Source: Bacillota bacterium (GTDB lineage: Bacteria > Bacillota > Sulfobacillia > RBS10-35 > JAJYVM01). From it: a stretch of 5,571 nt of DNA. Positions 1 through 5,170 of the stretch are shown here, piece after piece (within the stretch, counting starts at the first letter, position 1; each line of letters starts with the position of its first letter). The notes under the pieces are model-generated. The model was not told the DNA's origin and did not search any database. It was given only the letters and a program-made list of their open reading frames with translations. Both the position numbers and the translations under genes were made by a program. Where the stretch lies: NCBI GenBank assembly GCA_021792015.1, contig JAJYVM010000274.1:1-5571 (forward strand). Direction: 5' to 3'.

Positions 1-218
1 GCCGCGCGGGCAAGGACGTCTATGCCATCAGCGACATCTGCACGCACCAGGAGTATTTCCTGAGTGAGGGCAAGCTCGAGGGCACCACGATCGAGTGCCC
101 CCGCCACGGCGCGCGGTTCGACGTGACGACGGGGAAGGTGAAGCGGCTGCCGGCCTTCAAGCCGGTCAAGACCTTCCCCGTGCGGATCGTCGACGGAGAC
201 GTGCAGGTGAAGATCTGA
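1..218 (+). CDS. Rieske-type [2Fe-2S] ferredoxin, C-terminal part (5' end outside window)
   Basis: The open frame runs from the window edge to a TGA at 216-218 and gives 71 residues. It contains the complete Rieske cluster-binding pattern: C-T-H at fragment residues 13-15, then 16 residues, then C-P-R-H-G at 32-36. The spacing fits the family pattern C-x-H-x(15-17)-C-x2-H. The remainder (ARFD, TTGKV, then a P-V-K-T-F-P-V-R strand and a short V-D-G-D-V-Q-V-K-I end) is the usual C-terminus of small soluble Rieske ferredoxins that pass electrons from a reductase to a ring-hydroxylating or related non-heme iron oxygenase. From the family, about 30 N-terminal residues are missing. The partner oxygenase would be expected upstream, outside the window. 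It could instead be a fused reductase or nitrite-reductase small-subunit-like protein. It ends 16 bp before the dyads at 234. Confidence 0.88.
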   Translation, partial: RAGKDVYAISDICTHQEYFLSEGKLEGTTIECPRHGARFDVTTGKVKRLPAFKPVKTFPVRIVDGDVQVKI

Positions 219-233
219 CCGGGGTTCCGGCGC

Positions 234-276
234 TTACCACGGTCGACGTGGTAAATTACCACACCAACGGTGGTAA
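234..276. promoter_or_regulatory. Tandem 21-bp dyads, candidate operator
   Basis: Two perfect dyads, each TTACCAC-N7-GTGGTAA, lie at 234-254 and 256-276, separated by one A. The centres are 22 bp apart, about two helical turns. The junction (248-262) is itself a perfect dyad, GTGGTAA-A-TTACCAC, so four half-sites alternate in orientation. The two N7 spacers differ (ggtcgac and accaacg) while the arms are identical, which points to selection on the arms rather than a simple duplication. The position just after the ferredoxin stop and ahead of the dehydrogenase genes suits an operator for a dimeric regulator bound cooperatively. The regulator family is not identified. The junction TGGT-N5-ACCA recalls GntR/FadR-type sites (TGGT-N3-ACCA), but the spacing differs. 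Confidence 0.7.
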
Positions 277-423
277 CGCGACGTGGGCTTCGCACCGGCG
301 TCCGGACCGCACGCGCCTCTTCTGGCCTGCATCGCGACCGCGATGCGATCTTGACCATCCGCGCCACCCCTTTCGGGCCCGCCACGCATGCCGCGTTTCC
401 ATCCCTCAGCGCACCCCCCGTTT

Positions 424-441
424 CCCGTGGGTCCCCACGGG
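424..441. promoter_or_regulatory. Perfect 18-bp inverted repeat in the leader
   Basis: CCCGTGGG-TC-CCCACGGG has 8-bp arms around two bases. It lies about 105 bp upstream of the dehydrogenase remnant's likely start, in sequence with no recognisable coding content. As DNA it could be a protein site. As RNA the two-base loop is too tight, so only the inner arms would need to open. There is no T tract on either side, so it is not an intrinsic terminator. Function unknown. Confidence 0.4.
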
Positions 442-546
442 TTACCCGCGAGGGTCCCACCCTGCCGTGGTGGCGGCAAAGCGCAAAGGCCCAGCGTCAA
501 GGTGTGGGGCTTGGCCCCAGCTGAGCCCCGGAAAGGCGGTGGCGCA

Positions 547-1128
547 TTGACCCTGTCGCAGGCAGAACGCACGCGGATGCACCTTCCACCGGCTGTGGCG
601 CTGGACATGTACCGCAGGATGCACAAGATCCGCCAATTCGACGAGATCGCGCGCGCGCTGATCTACGGCCTGCGCGGCGAGGTGCCGGAGCCGGAGTACC
701 TGATCCCGCTGGGCCAGGCGGACATCAAGCGCGCCGGCTCCGATGTCACCGTCGTCGCCGTCGGGCACCTGGTCCACGAGGCGCTGCAGGCGGCCGACCA
801 GCTGGCCGCCGAGGGCATCTCCGCCGAGGTGGTCGACCCGCGCACGCTGTATCCGCTCGACGTCCCCTCCATCCTGGCCTCCGTGCACAGGACGGGCCGC
901 CTCGTGGTGGCCGACGACGGCTACCGCTTCTGCAGGTTCGGCTCCGAGGTGGCGGCGATCGCGGCCGAGCGGGCATTCGACGCCCTCAGGGCCCCCGTCG
1001 CCCGTGTGAGCCGGCCGCAGCTGCCGGTGCCATACAGCCCGCCGCTGCTGAAGGAAGTGACGCCGGCGGCCGCCCACGTCCACGCGGCGGTCCGCAGGGT
1101 CGTCGGCAGGCCCGTCTCCGTCGGGTAG
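547..1128 (+). pseudogene. E1-alpha/E1-beta fusion remnant of a 2-oxoacid (acetoin/pyruvate-type) dehydrogenase
   Basis: Reading from a TTG at 547 (GGAAAGG 10 bases upstream) to TAG 1126-1128 gives 193 residues in one frame; an ATG at 577 is the alternative start. Residues 1 to about 40, with L-D-M-Y-R-R-M-H-K-I-R-Q-F-D-E, are the N-terminus of a thiamine-diphosphate E1-alpha subunit. From about 661-681 onward the sequence becomes the C-terminal domain of E1-beta: G-E-V-P-E, Y-L-I-P-L-G-Q-A-D-I, G-S-D-V-T-V-V-A-V-G, S-A-E-V-V-D-P-R-T-L-Y-P-L-D, and P-V-P-Y-S-P-P-L-L. The thiamine-diphosphate-binding core of E1-alpha and the N-terminal half of E1-beta are absent. Compared with family lengths (about 320-330 residues each), roughly 1.4-1.5 kb is missing. 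The product cannot be a working E1. The C-terminal domain alone could still fold. Either a genuine internal deletion or an assembly collapse would explain it. Confidence 0.85.
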
Positions 1129-1139
1129 CGGCCACCCCC

Positions 1140-1379
1140 ATGGTCGACGTGAAGCTGCCGCGGCTGGGCGCCAGCATGACGGACGCGGACATCGTCGAGT
1201 GGCTGAAGCGCCCGGGCGACCGGGTGCAGGTCGACGACGAGCTGGTGCGGATCGAGTCGATCAAGGCCTCCGACGTCGTGACGGCGCCGGTCGCCGGCCG
1301 GCCGGCCGAGATCCTCGCCCCCGCGGGCGACACCGTCAAGGTGGGGGCGGTTCTGGCGCGGATCGACGAGATGGCCTGA
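1140..1379 (+). CDS. Free-standing lipoyl-domain protein (E2 lipoyl carrier)
   Basis: A complete 79-residue ORF runs from ATG 1140 to TGA 1377-1379, 11 bp after the E1 remnant. It is a single biotinyl/lipoyl-attachment domain: K-L-P-R-L-G-A-S-M-T-D near the start, the W-L-K-R-P-G-D-R-V loop at 21-29, the modification loop E-S-I-K-A with the lipoylated lysine at K42, and A-P-V-A-G at 49-53. The usual Asp before the lysine (D-K-A) is Ile here. In conventional E2 proteins this domain is fused to a peripheral-subunit-binding domain and a catalytic domain; here it stops and the catalytic domain is a separate gene. It would carry acyl groups between E1, E2 and E3. No clear Shine-Dalgarno precedes it, so translation may depend on coupling to the upstream frame. 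It is the only intact gene in the dehydrogenase cluster. Confidence 0.85.
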   Translation: MVDVKLPRLGASMTDADIVEWLKRPGDRVQVDDELVRIESIKASDVVTAPVAGRPAEILAPAGDTVKVGAVLARIDEMA

Positions 1380-1385
1380 GGGGAA

Positions 1386-1414
1386 GGGCGGGGTCCGCGC
1401 TGCGGGCCCCGCCC
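1386..1414 (+). other. GC-rich hairpin between lipoyl gene and E2
   Basis: The arms 1386-1398 and 1402-1414 form a 13-bp stem with one G-T(U) wobble and a GCT loop. No T run follows, so a classical terminator is unlikely; it may stabilise or insulate the intercistronic RNA. The 12-mer GGGGAAGGGCGG flanks it twice (1380-1391 and 1429-1440). Only the second copy sits in Shine-Dalgarno position for the E2 start at 1446. A self-complementary CCCCCGCGGGGG lies at 1421-1432. Confidence 0.5.
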
Positions 1415-1445
1415 CTGAAGCCCCCGCGGGGGAAGGGCGGTGACG

Positions 1446-2144
1446 ATGAGCCAGCCGCCGACTGCCGACCACCGCGTCATCGCGCGGAAGGGCATGCGCG
1501 GCAAGATCGCCAGGCGCATGCACAAGAGCCTGGCCGGCATGGCCCAGCTCACGCTGGAGGCCGCGGCCGCGGGCGATGCCGTGGTGCGCCTGCGCGAGCG
1601 CAACGCCCACCAGGGCAGGCCGCTGGCCTACGACGACATCCTGATCGCCGCCGTGGCCCGGACCCTGTGCCAGCACCTCCGGCTCAACGGGGTGCTCGTC
1701 GACCAGGAGATCCGCCTGTACCGCGAGATCCACATCAGCCTGGCGATCGCGCTCTCCGAGGGGCTTGTGGCGCCCGCGTGCTCCATGCCGACCGGCTCGA
1801 CCTCGCCGCCATCGCCGACCGGCGGGCCGACCTCGTCCGGCGGGCGGGCGCGGGCCTGCTGAGCGTCGACGAGATGACGAGCGGGACCTTCACCATCACC
1901 AACCTGGGGCTCTACCGCATCGACCACTTCACGCCGGTGGTCAATCCGCCCCAGATCGCGATCCTGGGCGTGGGGCGCATGGCGCGGCGCCCGCCGGCGG
2001 CGCCCGACGAGGTCGCTCTCGGCGCGGACCACCCTGCCGCTTTCGCTCACCTTCGACCACCGCGCCGTCGACGGCGCTCCCGCCGCCGCGTTCCTGCAGG
2101 ACCTCTGCGAGGCCCTGGAGCGCGCGGACGAGGCACTGGCGTAG
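1446..2144 (+). pseudogene. Dihydrolipoamide acyltransferase (E2) catalytic domain, two frameshifts
   Basis: From ATG 1446 (GTG 1440 also possible; GGGGAAGGG just upstream) the frame encodes the start of an E2 catalytic domain (K-G-M-R-G-K-I-A-R-R-M, then H-I-S-L-A-I-A-L-S-E-G-L-V-A-P). It would end at TGA 1860-1862 after 138 residues. Homology moves to another frame near 1778 (V-L-H-A-D-R-L-D-L, then S-G-T-F-T-I-T-N-L-G and N-P-P-Q-I-A-I-L-G-V-G-R). It returns to the first frame near 2021 and ends with the active-site motif F-D-H-R-A-V-D-G and TAG 2142-2144. One missing base near 1778 and one extra near 2021 explain this. The span is 699 bp, exactly 233 codons, the normal length for an E2 catalytic domain. 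There is no lipoyl or peripheral-subunit-binding domain in this gene. As it stands, the product lacks the catalytic His. Confidence 0.85.
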
Positions 2145-2166
2145 CCGGCGCGTCCGGCGCGCGACT

Positions 2167-3348
2167 CTAATCCGCCGCCCTGTCCGCCGTCGCCTCCCTG
2201 AGCATGGCGTTGGCCAGGAGCGGCCAGACGGTGTCCTCCATGGGCGGGTTGTGCAGCCCGGCCCGCACGTCGCGGTAGTACCGCTCGATGGGCAGGGCCC
2301 GCGTCAGCCCCGGCGCCCCGACGACCCGCATGGCCTCGTCCACGGCCGTGAGCCCGGCCTGGATGGCGATGCTCTTGCAGGCGGCCAGGGCCGGCCCCAG
2401 GGCCGCGCGCCCCGCCGGCGGGCTGGCATCCCACCGCTCCGCCAGCGTGAAGAGCAGCGTGCGGGCCGGCAGCAGCGCCATCTCGATGCGGGCCAGGCGC
2501 TCCTGCACGTGCGGCGCCTCGCCGATGGGCGCCCCCATGCTGTTGGTCTGCCGAGAGGCCGCGAAAGCGGCCGCGAAATCCCGCGCCGCCTGGGCGACCC
2601 CCAGATACACCGCCGGCGTGTGCAGCGCCCAGCCGGCCCCATTGCTGTGCCCGGGCTTCGGCGCCGTGTCCAGCCGCGCATCCGCCGCGAGCCGCGCCCC
2701 GTCCAGGACCAGGTCGTCGCTGCCGCTCGACCGCATCCCGATCGCGTCCCAGGTGGCCTCGACCCGCACCCCCGGCGCTCCCGCCGGCACCAGGAACTGC
2801 GCCACCCCGTCCTCGACCGCGGCGCTGACGATGAAGCGCGCCAGGGCCGGCGCCGCCGTCACGTAGACCTTGCGCCCATCGAGCACCCAGCCGTCCCCGT
2901 CGCGCCGCGCCCGCGTGGTCGGCCGCCCGCCGCGGCTGGGGCTGCCGGTCGCGTGCTCGGAGGCCGCCGAGTTCAGCAGCCCCCCGTCCCGCACCGCCGC
3001 CCGGAAGACCGCCGCCCGCTGCGCGTCCGACCAGGCCCCGCTCTCGGCCAGCTTGCCGATGTTGCTGAGGTGCCAGCCCAGGGCCAGCGCCGTCGAGCCG
3101 TCGGCCCGCGCCAGCCGCTCCAGCAGCAGCACCGTGGTGAGCACACCCTCGCCGCGCCCGCCAAACTCGACCGGCGCCGTCAGGCCGAGCAGCCCGGCCT
3201 GCCGCAGCTCCGCGAAGTTCTCGAAGGGGAAGCTGGCCTCGCGGTCGTGTTGCGCCGCCCGGTCCGCAAAGCCCGTCGTCAGCCCCTCGGCCAGCCGCAG
3301 CACCGCCCGCTGCGCCTCCGTGCGGCAGAAGCTCTCCGCCGGCAGCAT
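2167..3348 (-). CDS. Acyl-CoA-dehydrogenase-fold flavoprotein, DszC/SfnC-like
   Basis: The 393-residue ORF runs from ATG (complement 3346-3348) to TAG (2167-2169), normal length for the acyl-CoA dehydrogenase superfamily. Visible landmarks: F-A-E-L-R-Q-A-G-L-L-G and P-V-E-F-G-G-R-G in the N-terminal helical domain (about 45-66), S-E-H-A-T-G-S with D-G-W-V-L-D-G-R-K at the flavin-contacting middle domain (about 130-165), and a C-terminal helical domain ending in Y-Y-R-D-V-R-A-G-L-H-N-P-P-M-E-D (about 357-372). In true dehydrogenases the catalytic Glu lies 8 residues after the Y-R-D motif in an EGT context; here that place is Pro, and an L-H-N-P motif like the L-H-D-P of DszC-type two-component monooxygenases is present. 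I therefore infer a reduced-flavin monooxygenase or related activity; the substrate is unknown. The start shares one base with the upstream amidohydrolase stop and has only a weak Shine-Dalgarno, suggesting translational coupling. Confidence 0.85.
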   Translation of the reverse strand: MLPAESFCRTEAQRAVLRLAEGLTTGFADRAAQHDREASFPFENFAELRQAGLLGLTAPVEFGGRGEGVLTTVLLLERLARADGSTALALGWHLSNIGKLAESGAWSDAQRAAVFRAAVRDGGLLNSAASEHATGSPSRGGRPTTRARRDGDGWVLDGRKVYVTAAPALARFIVSAAVEDGVAQFLVPAGAPGVRVEATWDAIGMRSSGSDDLVLDGARLAADARLDTAPKPGHSNGAGWALHTPAVYLGVAQAARDFAAAFAASRQTNSMGAPIGEAPHVQERLARIEMALLPARTLLFTLAERWDASPPAGRAALGPALAACKSIAIQAGLTAVDEAMRVVGAPGLTRALPIERYYRDVRAGLHNPPMEDTVWPLLANAMLREATADRAAD

Positions 3349-4757
3349 CAGCGCCCCGCGCCCCTGGGCAGCGCCGCCCCGCCGCCCGCAGCCAGGGATG
3401 ACGGAGGCCCTGCGTGATGCAGCAGGCGGTGGATGGCGGCGACCAGAGCCGCCACCCCGGGGGCGAGGTCGGCCTCGCGGATGTCGAAGGTGCGCGTGTG
3501 GTGGCCGCTCGGGAGGTCGGTGCCGATGCCGGCGTAGGTGGCAAGGCCGCCCCGCTCCTGCACGCGGCGCATCATGTAGGCGAAGTCGTCGCTGGCGCCG
3601 GCGTGCCAGGGCTCGGCCTCGGCGCGCAGGCCCGGCACGGCGGCGGCGGCCTCGGCCACAACGTCGGACAGGGCCCGGTCGCAGGGCGTCGTGGTGGCGC
3701 TGCCGGCGGCCACGACCTCGACCGAGCAGCCCTGCATGGCGGCCGCGCCTTCCAGCGCGGCCTTCGCACGCGCCACCATGTAGGCGTCGATGTCGGCAGT
3801 CTGCCCCCGCGTCTCCAGCATCAGGTAAGCGGTGTCCGCGATGATGTTGCGGCCGCTGCCCGCCCGCAGCACCCCGACGTTGATGCGCGAGGCGCCGCCG
3901 TGGTGGCGGGGGATGGCGTGCAGGGCCGTGACCGCCTGCGCCGCCGCCAGCAGGGCGTTGCTGCCCTGGTCCGGCTCGAACCCGGCGTGGGCCGCCTGCC
4001 CGTGGAAGGTGGCGTCGATCTTGGTCGTGGCGAAGAAGCCGTTCATGGCCGAGCGGAACTCGCCCGAGGGGATGCCGCAGCCGAGGTGGCACGACAGCAG
4101 GTAGTCGACGTCGTCGAGCACGCCGGCGGCCACCATGGGCAGCGCCCCCCGGCCGCCCTCCTCCCCCGGCTGGAAGATCAGGCGCAGCGTGCCGTGCATC
4201 TGCGCGCGCAGGGGCGCGAAGACCTCGGCGACGGCCAGGCCGATGGCCGTGTGGCCGTCGTGGCCGCAGGCGTGCATGGTGCCGGCGTTGGCGGAGGCGA
4301 AGCCCGCCTGGGCGGGGTGGTGGGCGGCGCCCTCCGCCTCGGGGATGGGCAGGGCGTCCATGTCCACGCGCAGGGCGACGGTCGGCCCCGGCAACGCGCC
4401 GTGCAGGTCGCCGACGACGGCCGTCATCCCGCCCTGCACGCGCTCCAGGAAGGCGGGGTCGGCCCCCTGCTCGGCGGCGCGGCGGGCATGGGCGTCCAGC
4501 TCCTCAGGGCTGGGGAGGCCGAGGCGCTTGGTGGGATCCAGGACCTGGGCGCCGATGCGGACCTCCCAGCCGAGATCGCTCAGGCGGCGGGCCGCCAGGC
4601 TCGCCGTCCGCATCTCGGTCCAGGCCACCTCAGGATAGCGGTGCAGGTCGCGGCGGACGGCGATGGCGCGGCGGCCGGCGGCCAGTGCCGCCTCCAGGGG
4701 CGGCGCGGCGGGATCCGTGGGCACGAAGAAGCCCCCTTGTTGCGGGTGGTCGGGCAA
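3348..4757 (-). CDS. M20-family amidohydrolase, AbgA-like
   Basis: The 469-residue ORF runs from TTG (complement 4755-4757) to TGA (3348-3350). AGGGAGGG lies directly upstream of the TTG; GTG at 4722-4724 (residue 12) is the alternative start. Motifs in order: R-R-D-L-H-R-Y-P-E (35-43), R-V-D-M-D-A-L (130-136), M-H-A-C-G-H-D-G-H-T (161-170), F-Q-P-G-E-E-G (195-201), S-C-H-L-G (222-226), A-A-H-A-G (255-259), H-A-G-A-S-D-D-F (385-392) and G-H-H-T-R-T-F-D (418-425). Likely metal ligands are C164, H166, E200, H224 and H419 or H420. The order and the segments G-L-P-S-P-E-E-L, F-A-S-A-N-A-G-T-M-H and V-G-V-L-R-A-G-S-G-R-N resemble E. coli AbgA, the p-aminobenzoyl-glutamate hydrolase subunit, as I recall it. 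The partner AbgB is not in the window, so the real substrate could be another N-acyl amino acid or amide. There is no signal peptide, so it should be cytosolic. It is the first large gene of the minus-strand operon. Confidence 0.9.
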   Translation of the reverse strand: MPDHPQQGGFFVPTDPAAPPLEAALAAGRRAIAVRRDLHRYPEVAWTEMRTASLAARRLSDLGWEVRIGAQVLDPTKRLGLPSPEELDAHARRAAEQGADPAFLERVQGGMTAVVGDLHGALPGPTVALRVDMDALPIPEAEGAAHHPAQAGFASANAGTMHACGHDGHTAIGLAVAEVFAPLRAQMHGTLRLIFQPGEEGGRGALPMVAAGVLDDVDYLLSCHLGCGIPSGEFRSAMNGFFATTKIDATFHGQAAHAGFEPDQGSNALLAAAQAVTALHAIPRHHGGASRINVGVLRAGSGRNIIADTAYLMLETRGQTADIDAYMVARAKAALEGAAAMQGCSVEVVAAGSATTTPCDRALSDVVAEAAAAVPGLRAEAEPWHAGASDDFAYMMRRVQERGGLATYAGIGTDLPSGHHTRTFDIREADLAPGVAALVAAIHRLLHHAGPPSSLAAGGGAALPRGAGR

Positions 4758-4767
4758 AGTCCCTCCC

Positions 4768-4867
4768 TACCATAATCAATCCCCGCGTGCGCGCGGGGGG
4801 GACCCGCGCTTACCATAATCCCCGCGTGCGCACGGGGGGGACCCGCGCTTACCATATCCCGAGGGGG
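4768..4867 (-). repeat. 39-bp tandem repeat upstream of the amidohydrolase
   Basis: On the plus strand the unit begins TACCATAATC and ends GGACCCGCGCT. Copy 1 is 4768-4810 (43 bp, with four extra bases near its start). Copy 2 is 4811-4849 (39 bp). Copy 3 is a fragment beginning TACCATATCCC (4850-4867). Each full copy has a hairpin (7-bp arms around TGCG, first at 4781-4798) and a run of seven Gs (4795-4801 and 4834-4840). The repeats end exactly at the Shine-Dalgarno of the amidohydrolase, so on the minus strand they form its leader. They may be a regulatory RNA, operator half-sites or a mobile palindromic repeat. Confidence 0.75.
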
Positions 4868-4869
4868 CT

Positions 4870-4889
4870 TCCAGGTCAGTGGACCTGGA
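4870..4889 (-). other. Hairpin over the 90-aa gene's stop codon
   Basis: The arms TCCAGGTC and GACCTGGA pair perfectly (8 bp) around AGTG. The minus-strand TGA of the small membrane-protein gene (4876-4878) lies within it. There is no T tract afterwards, so it is more likely an RNA-stabilising or weak-termination element than a classical terminator. Confidence 0.45.
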
Positions 4890-5148
4890 CCATGGCTTGG
4901 ACCACGGTGTGCCACATGGACTGCACAGCGATCCAGGCCTGGGCGAGCGATGGCTCCCCGGTCGTCCAGGCCGCCGCCGCGGCCGCCTTCACCGCCTCGC
5001 CCATCAGCATCAGCTGGTAGCCGCCAAGGGCCGCCAGGCCGAGGATGGCCAGGATGGCGATCGCCCGCGAGACAGGGTGGCGCGGCCGCCCGACGGCGGC
5101 TGGCTCCGGTCGCTCGGCGGATGATGCGGGCTCCCGCACGACGGACAT
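4876..5148 (-). CDS. Small single-span membrane protein (90 aa), unknown function
   Basis: ATG at complement 5146-5148 is preceded by AGGAGG (complement 5157-5162) with 8-base spacing, a strong ribosome site that decides this start over longer extensions; TGA is at 4876-4878. The protein has a hydrophilic N-terminus rich in Pro, Ala, Glu and Arg (1-28), one transmembrane helix at about 29-49 (A-I-A-I-L-A-I-L-G-L-A-A-L-G-G), a run of six alanines (55-60), then a Trp- and Gln-containing amphipathic tail. Arginines before the helix predict a cytoplasmic N-terminus by the positive-inside rule. I do not recognise the family. It follows the 31-codon ORF by 22 bp and precedes the amidohydrolase by 118 bp. 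Confidence 0.6.
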   Translation of the reverse strand: MSVVREPASSAERPEPAAVGRPRHPVSRAIAILAILGLAALGGYQLMLMGEAVKAAAAAAWTTGEPSLAQAWIAVQSMWHTVVQAMVQVH

Positions 5149-5156
5149 CGGGATCG

Positions 5157-5162
5157 CCTCCT
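5157..5162 (-). promoter_or_regulatory. Ribosome binding site of the 90-aa gene
   Basis: Minus-strand AGGAGG, within the longer GGAGAGGAGG (complement 5157-5166), lies 8 bases before ATG 5148. It fixes that start. Confidence 0.7.
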
Positions 5163-5170
5163 CTCCTGTG

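Larger units (their letters stand above)
219..546. other. Non-coding spacer with regulatory-looking palindromes
   Basis: About 330 bp lie between the ferredoxin stop and the first credible start of the dehydrogenase remnant. Open frames cross this stretch on both strands, but none resembles a protein family I recognise, and they overlap each other in the manner of high-GC shadows. It holds the tandem dyads at 234-276, a small hairpin GCATCGC-GACC-GCGATGC (329-346) and an 18-bp palindrome (424-441). No convincing -35/-10 pair was found. A TTGACC at 351-356 has no -10 partner. Confidence 0.6.

Noticed and set aside
351..356. TTGACC as a -35 box
   Set aside because: No recognisable -10 hexamer at suitable spacing in the following GC-rich sequence.
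388..546. Long N-terminal extension of the E1 fusion starting at ATG 388
   Set aside because: The frame is open, but residues before about 547 are Pro/Arg/Gly-rich with no E1 similarity and cross the 18-bp palindrome. The family starts shortly before the Y-R-R-M motif, and a ribosome site precedes 547.
1778..2021. Programmed ribosomal frameshifting in E2
   Set aside because: Two opposite shifts without slippery sequences or an obvious stimulatory structure; mutation or sequence error is simpler.
2145..2166. Bidirectional terminator between the convergent genes
   Set aside because: Only 22 bp with the near-direct repeat CCGGCGCG; no stem with a T tract on either strand.
1628..3544. 638-codon minus-strand ORF spanning E2 and the flavoprotein
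   Set aside because: It is out of frame with the flavoprotein's conserved motifs and runs antisense to E2. Its long Gly/Ala/Arg tracts are composition-driven.
3349..4092. N-terminal extension of the flavoprotein frame into the amidohydrolase
   Set aside because: The same frame stays open upstream of ATG 3348 but overlaps the amidohydrolase in another frame and is Arg/Gly-rich. The acyl-CoA-dehydrogenase fold begins right after 3348.
3414..4775. 453-codon plus-strand ORF
   Set aside because: It lies opposite the amidohydrolase, whose M20 motifs are unmistakable. The plus-strand translation is low-complexity Gly/Ala/Arg/Val, typical of an antisense shadow in high-GC DNA.
4768..4867. CRISPR array
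   Set aside because: Only two full copies, directly adjacent with no spacers.
4768..4915. Coding repeat (M-V-S-A-G-P-P-R-A-H-A-G-I twice) on the minus strand
   Set aside because: The frame is out of register with both the 90-aa gene and the amidohydrolase. The peptide repeat simply mirrors the 39-bp DNA repeat.
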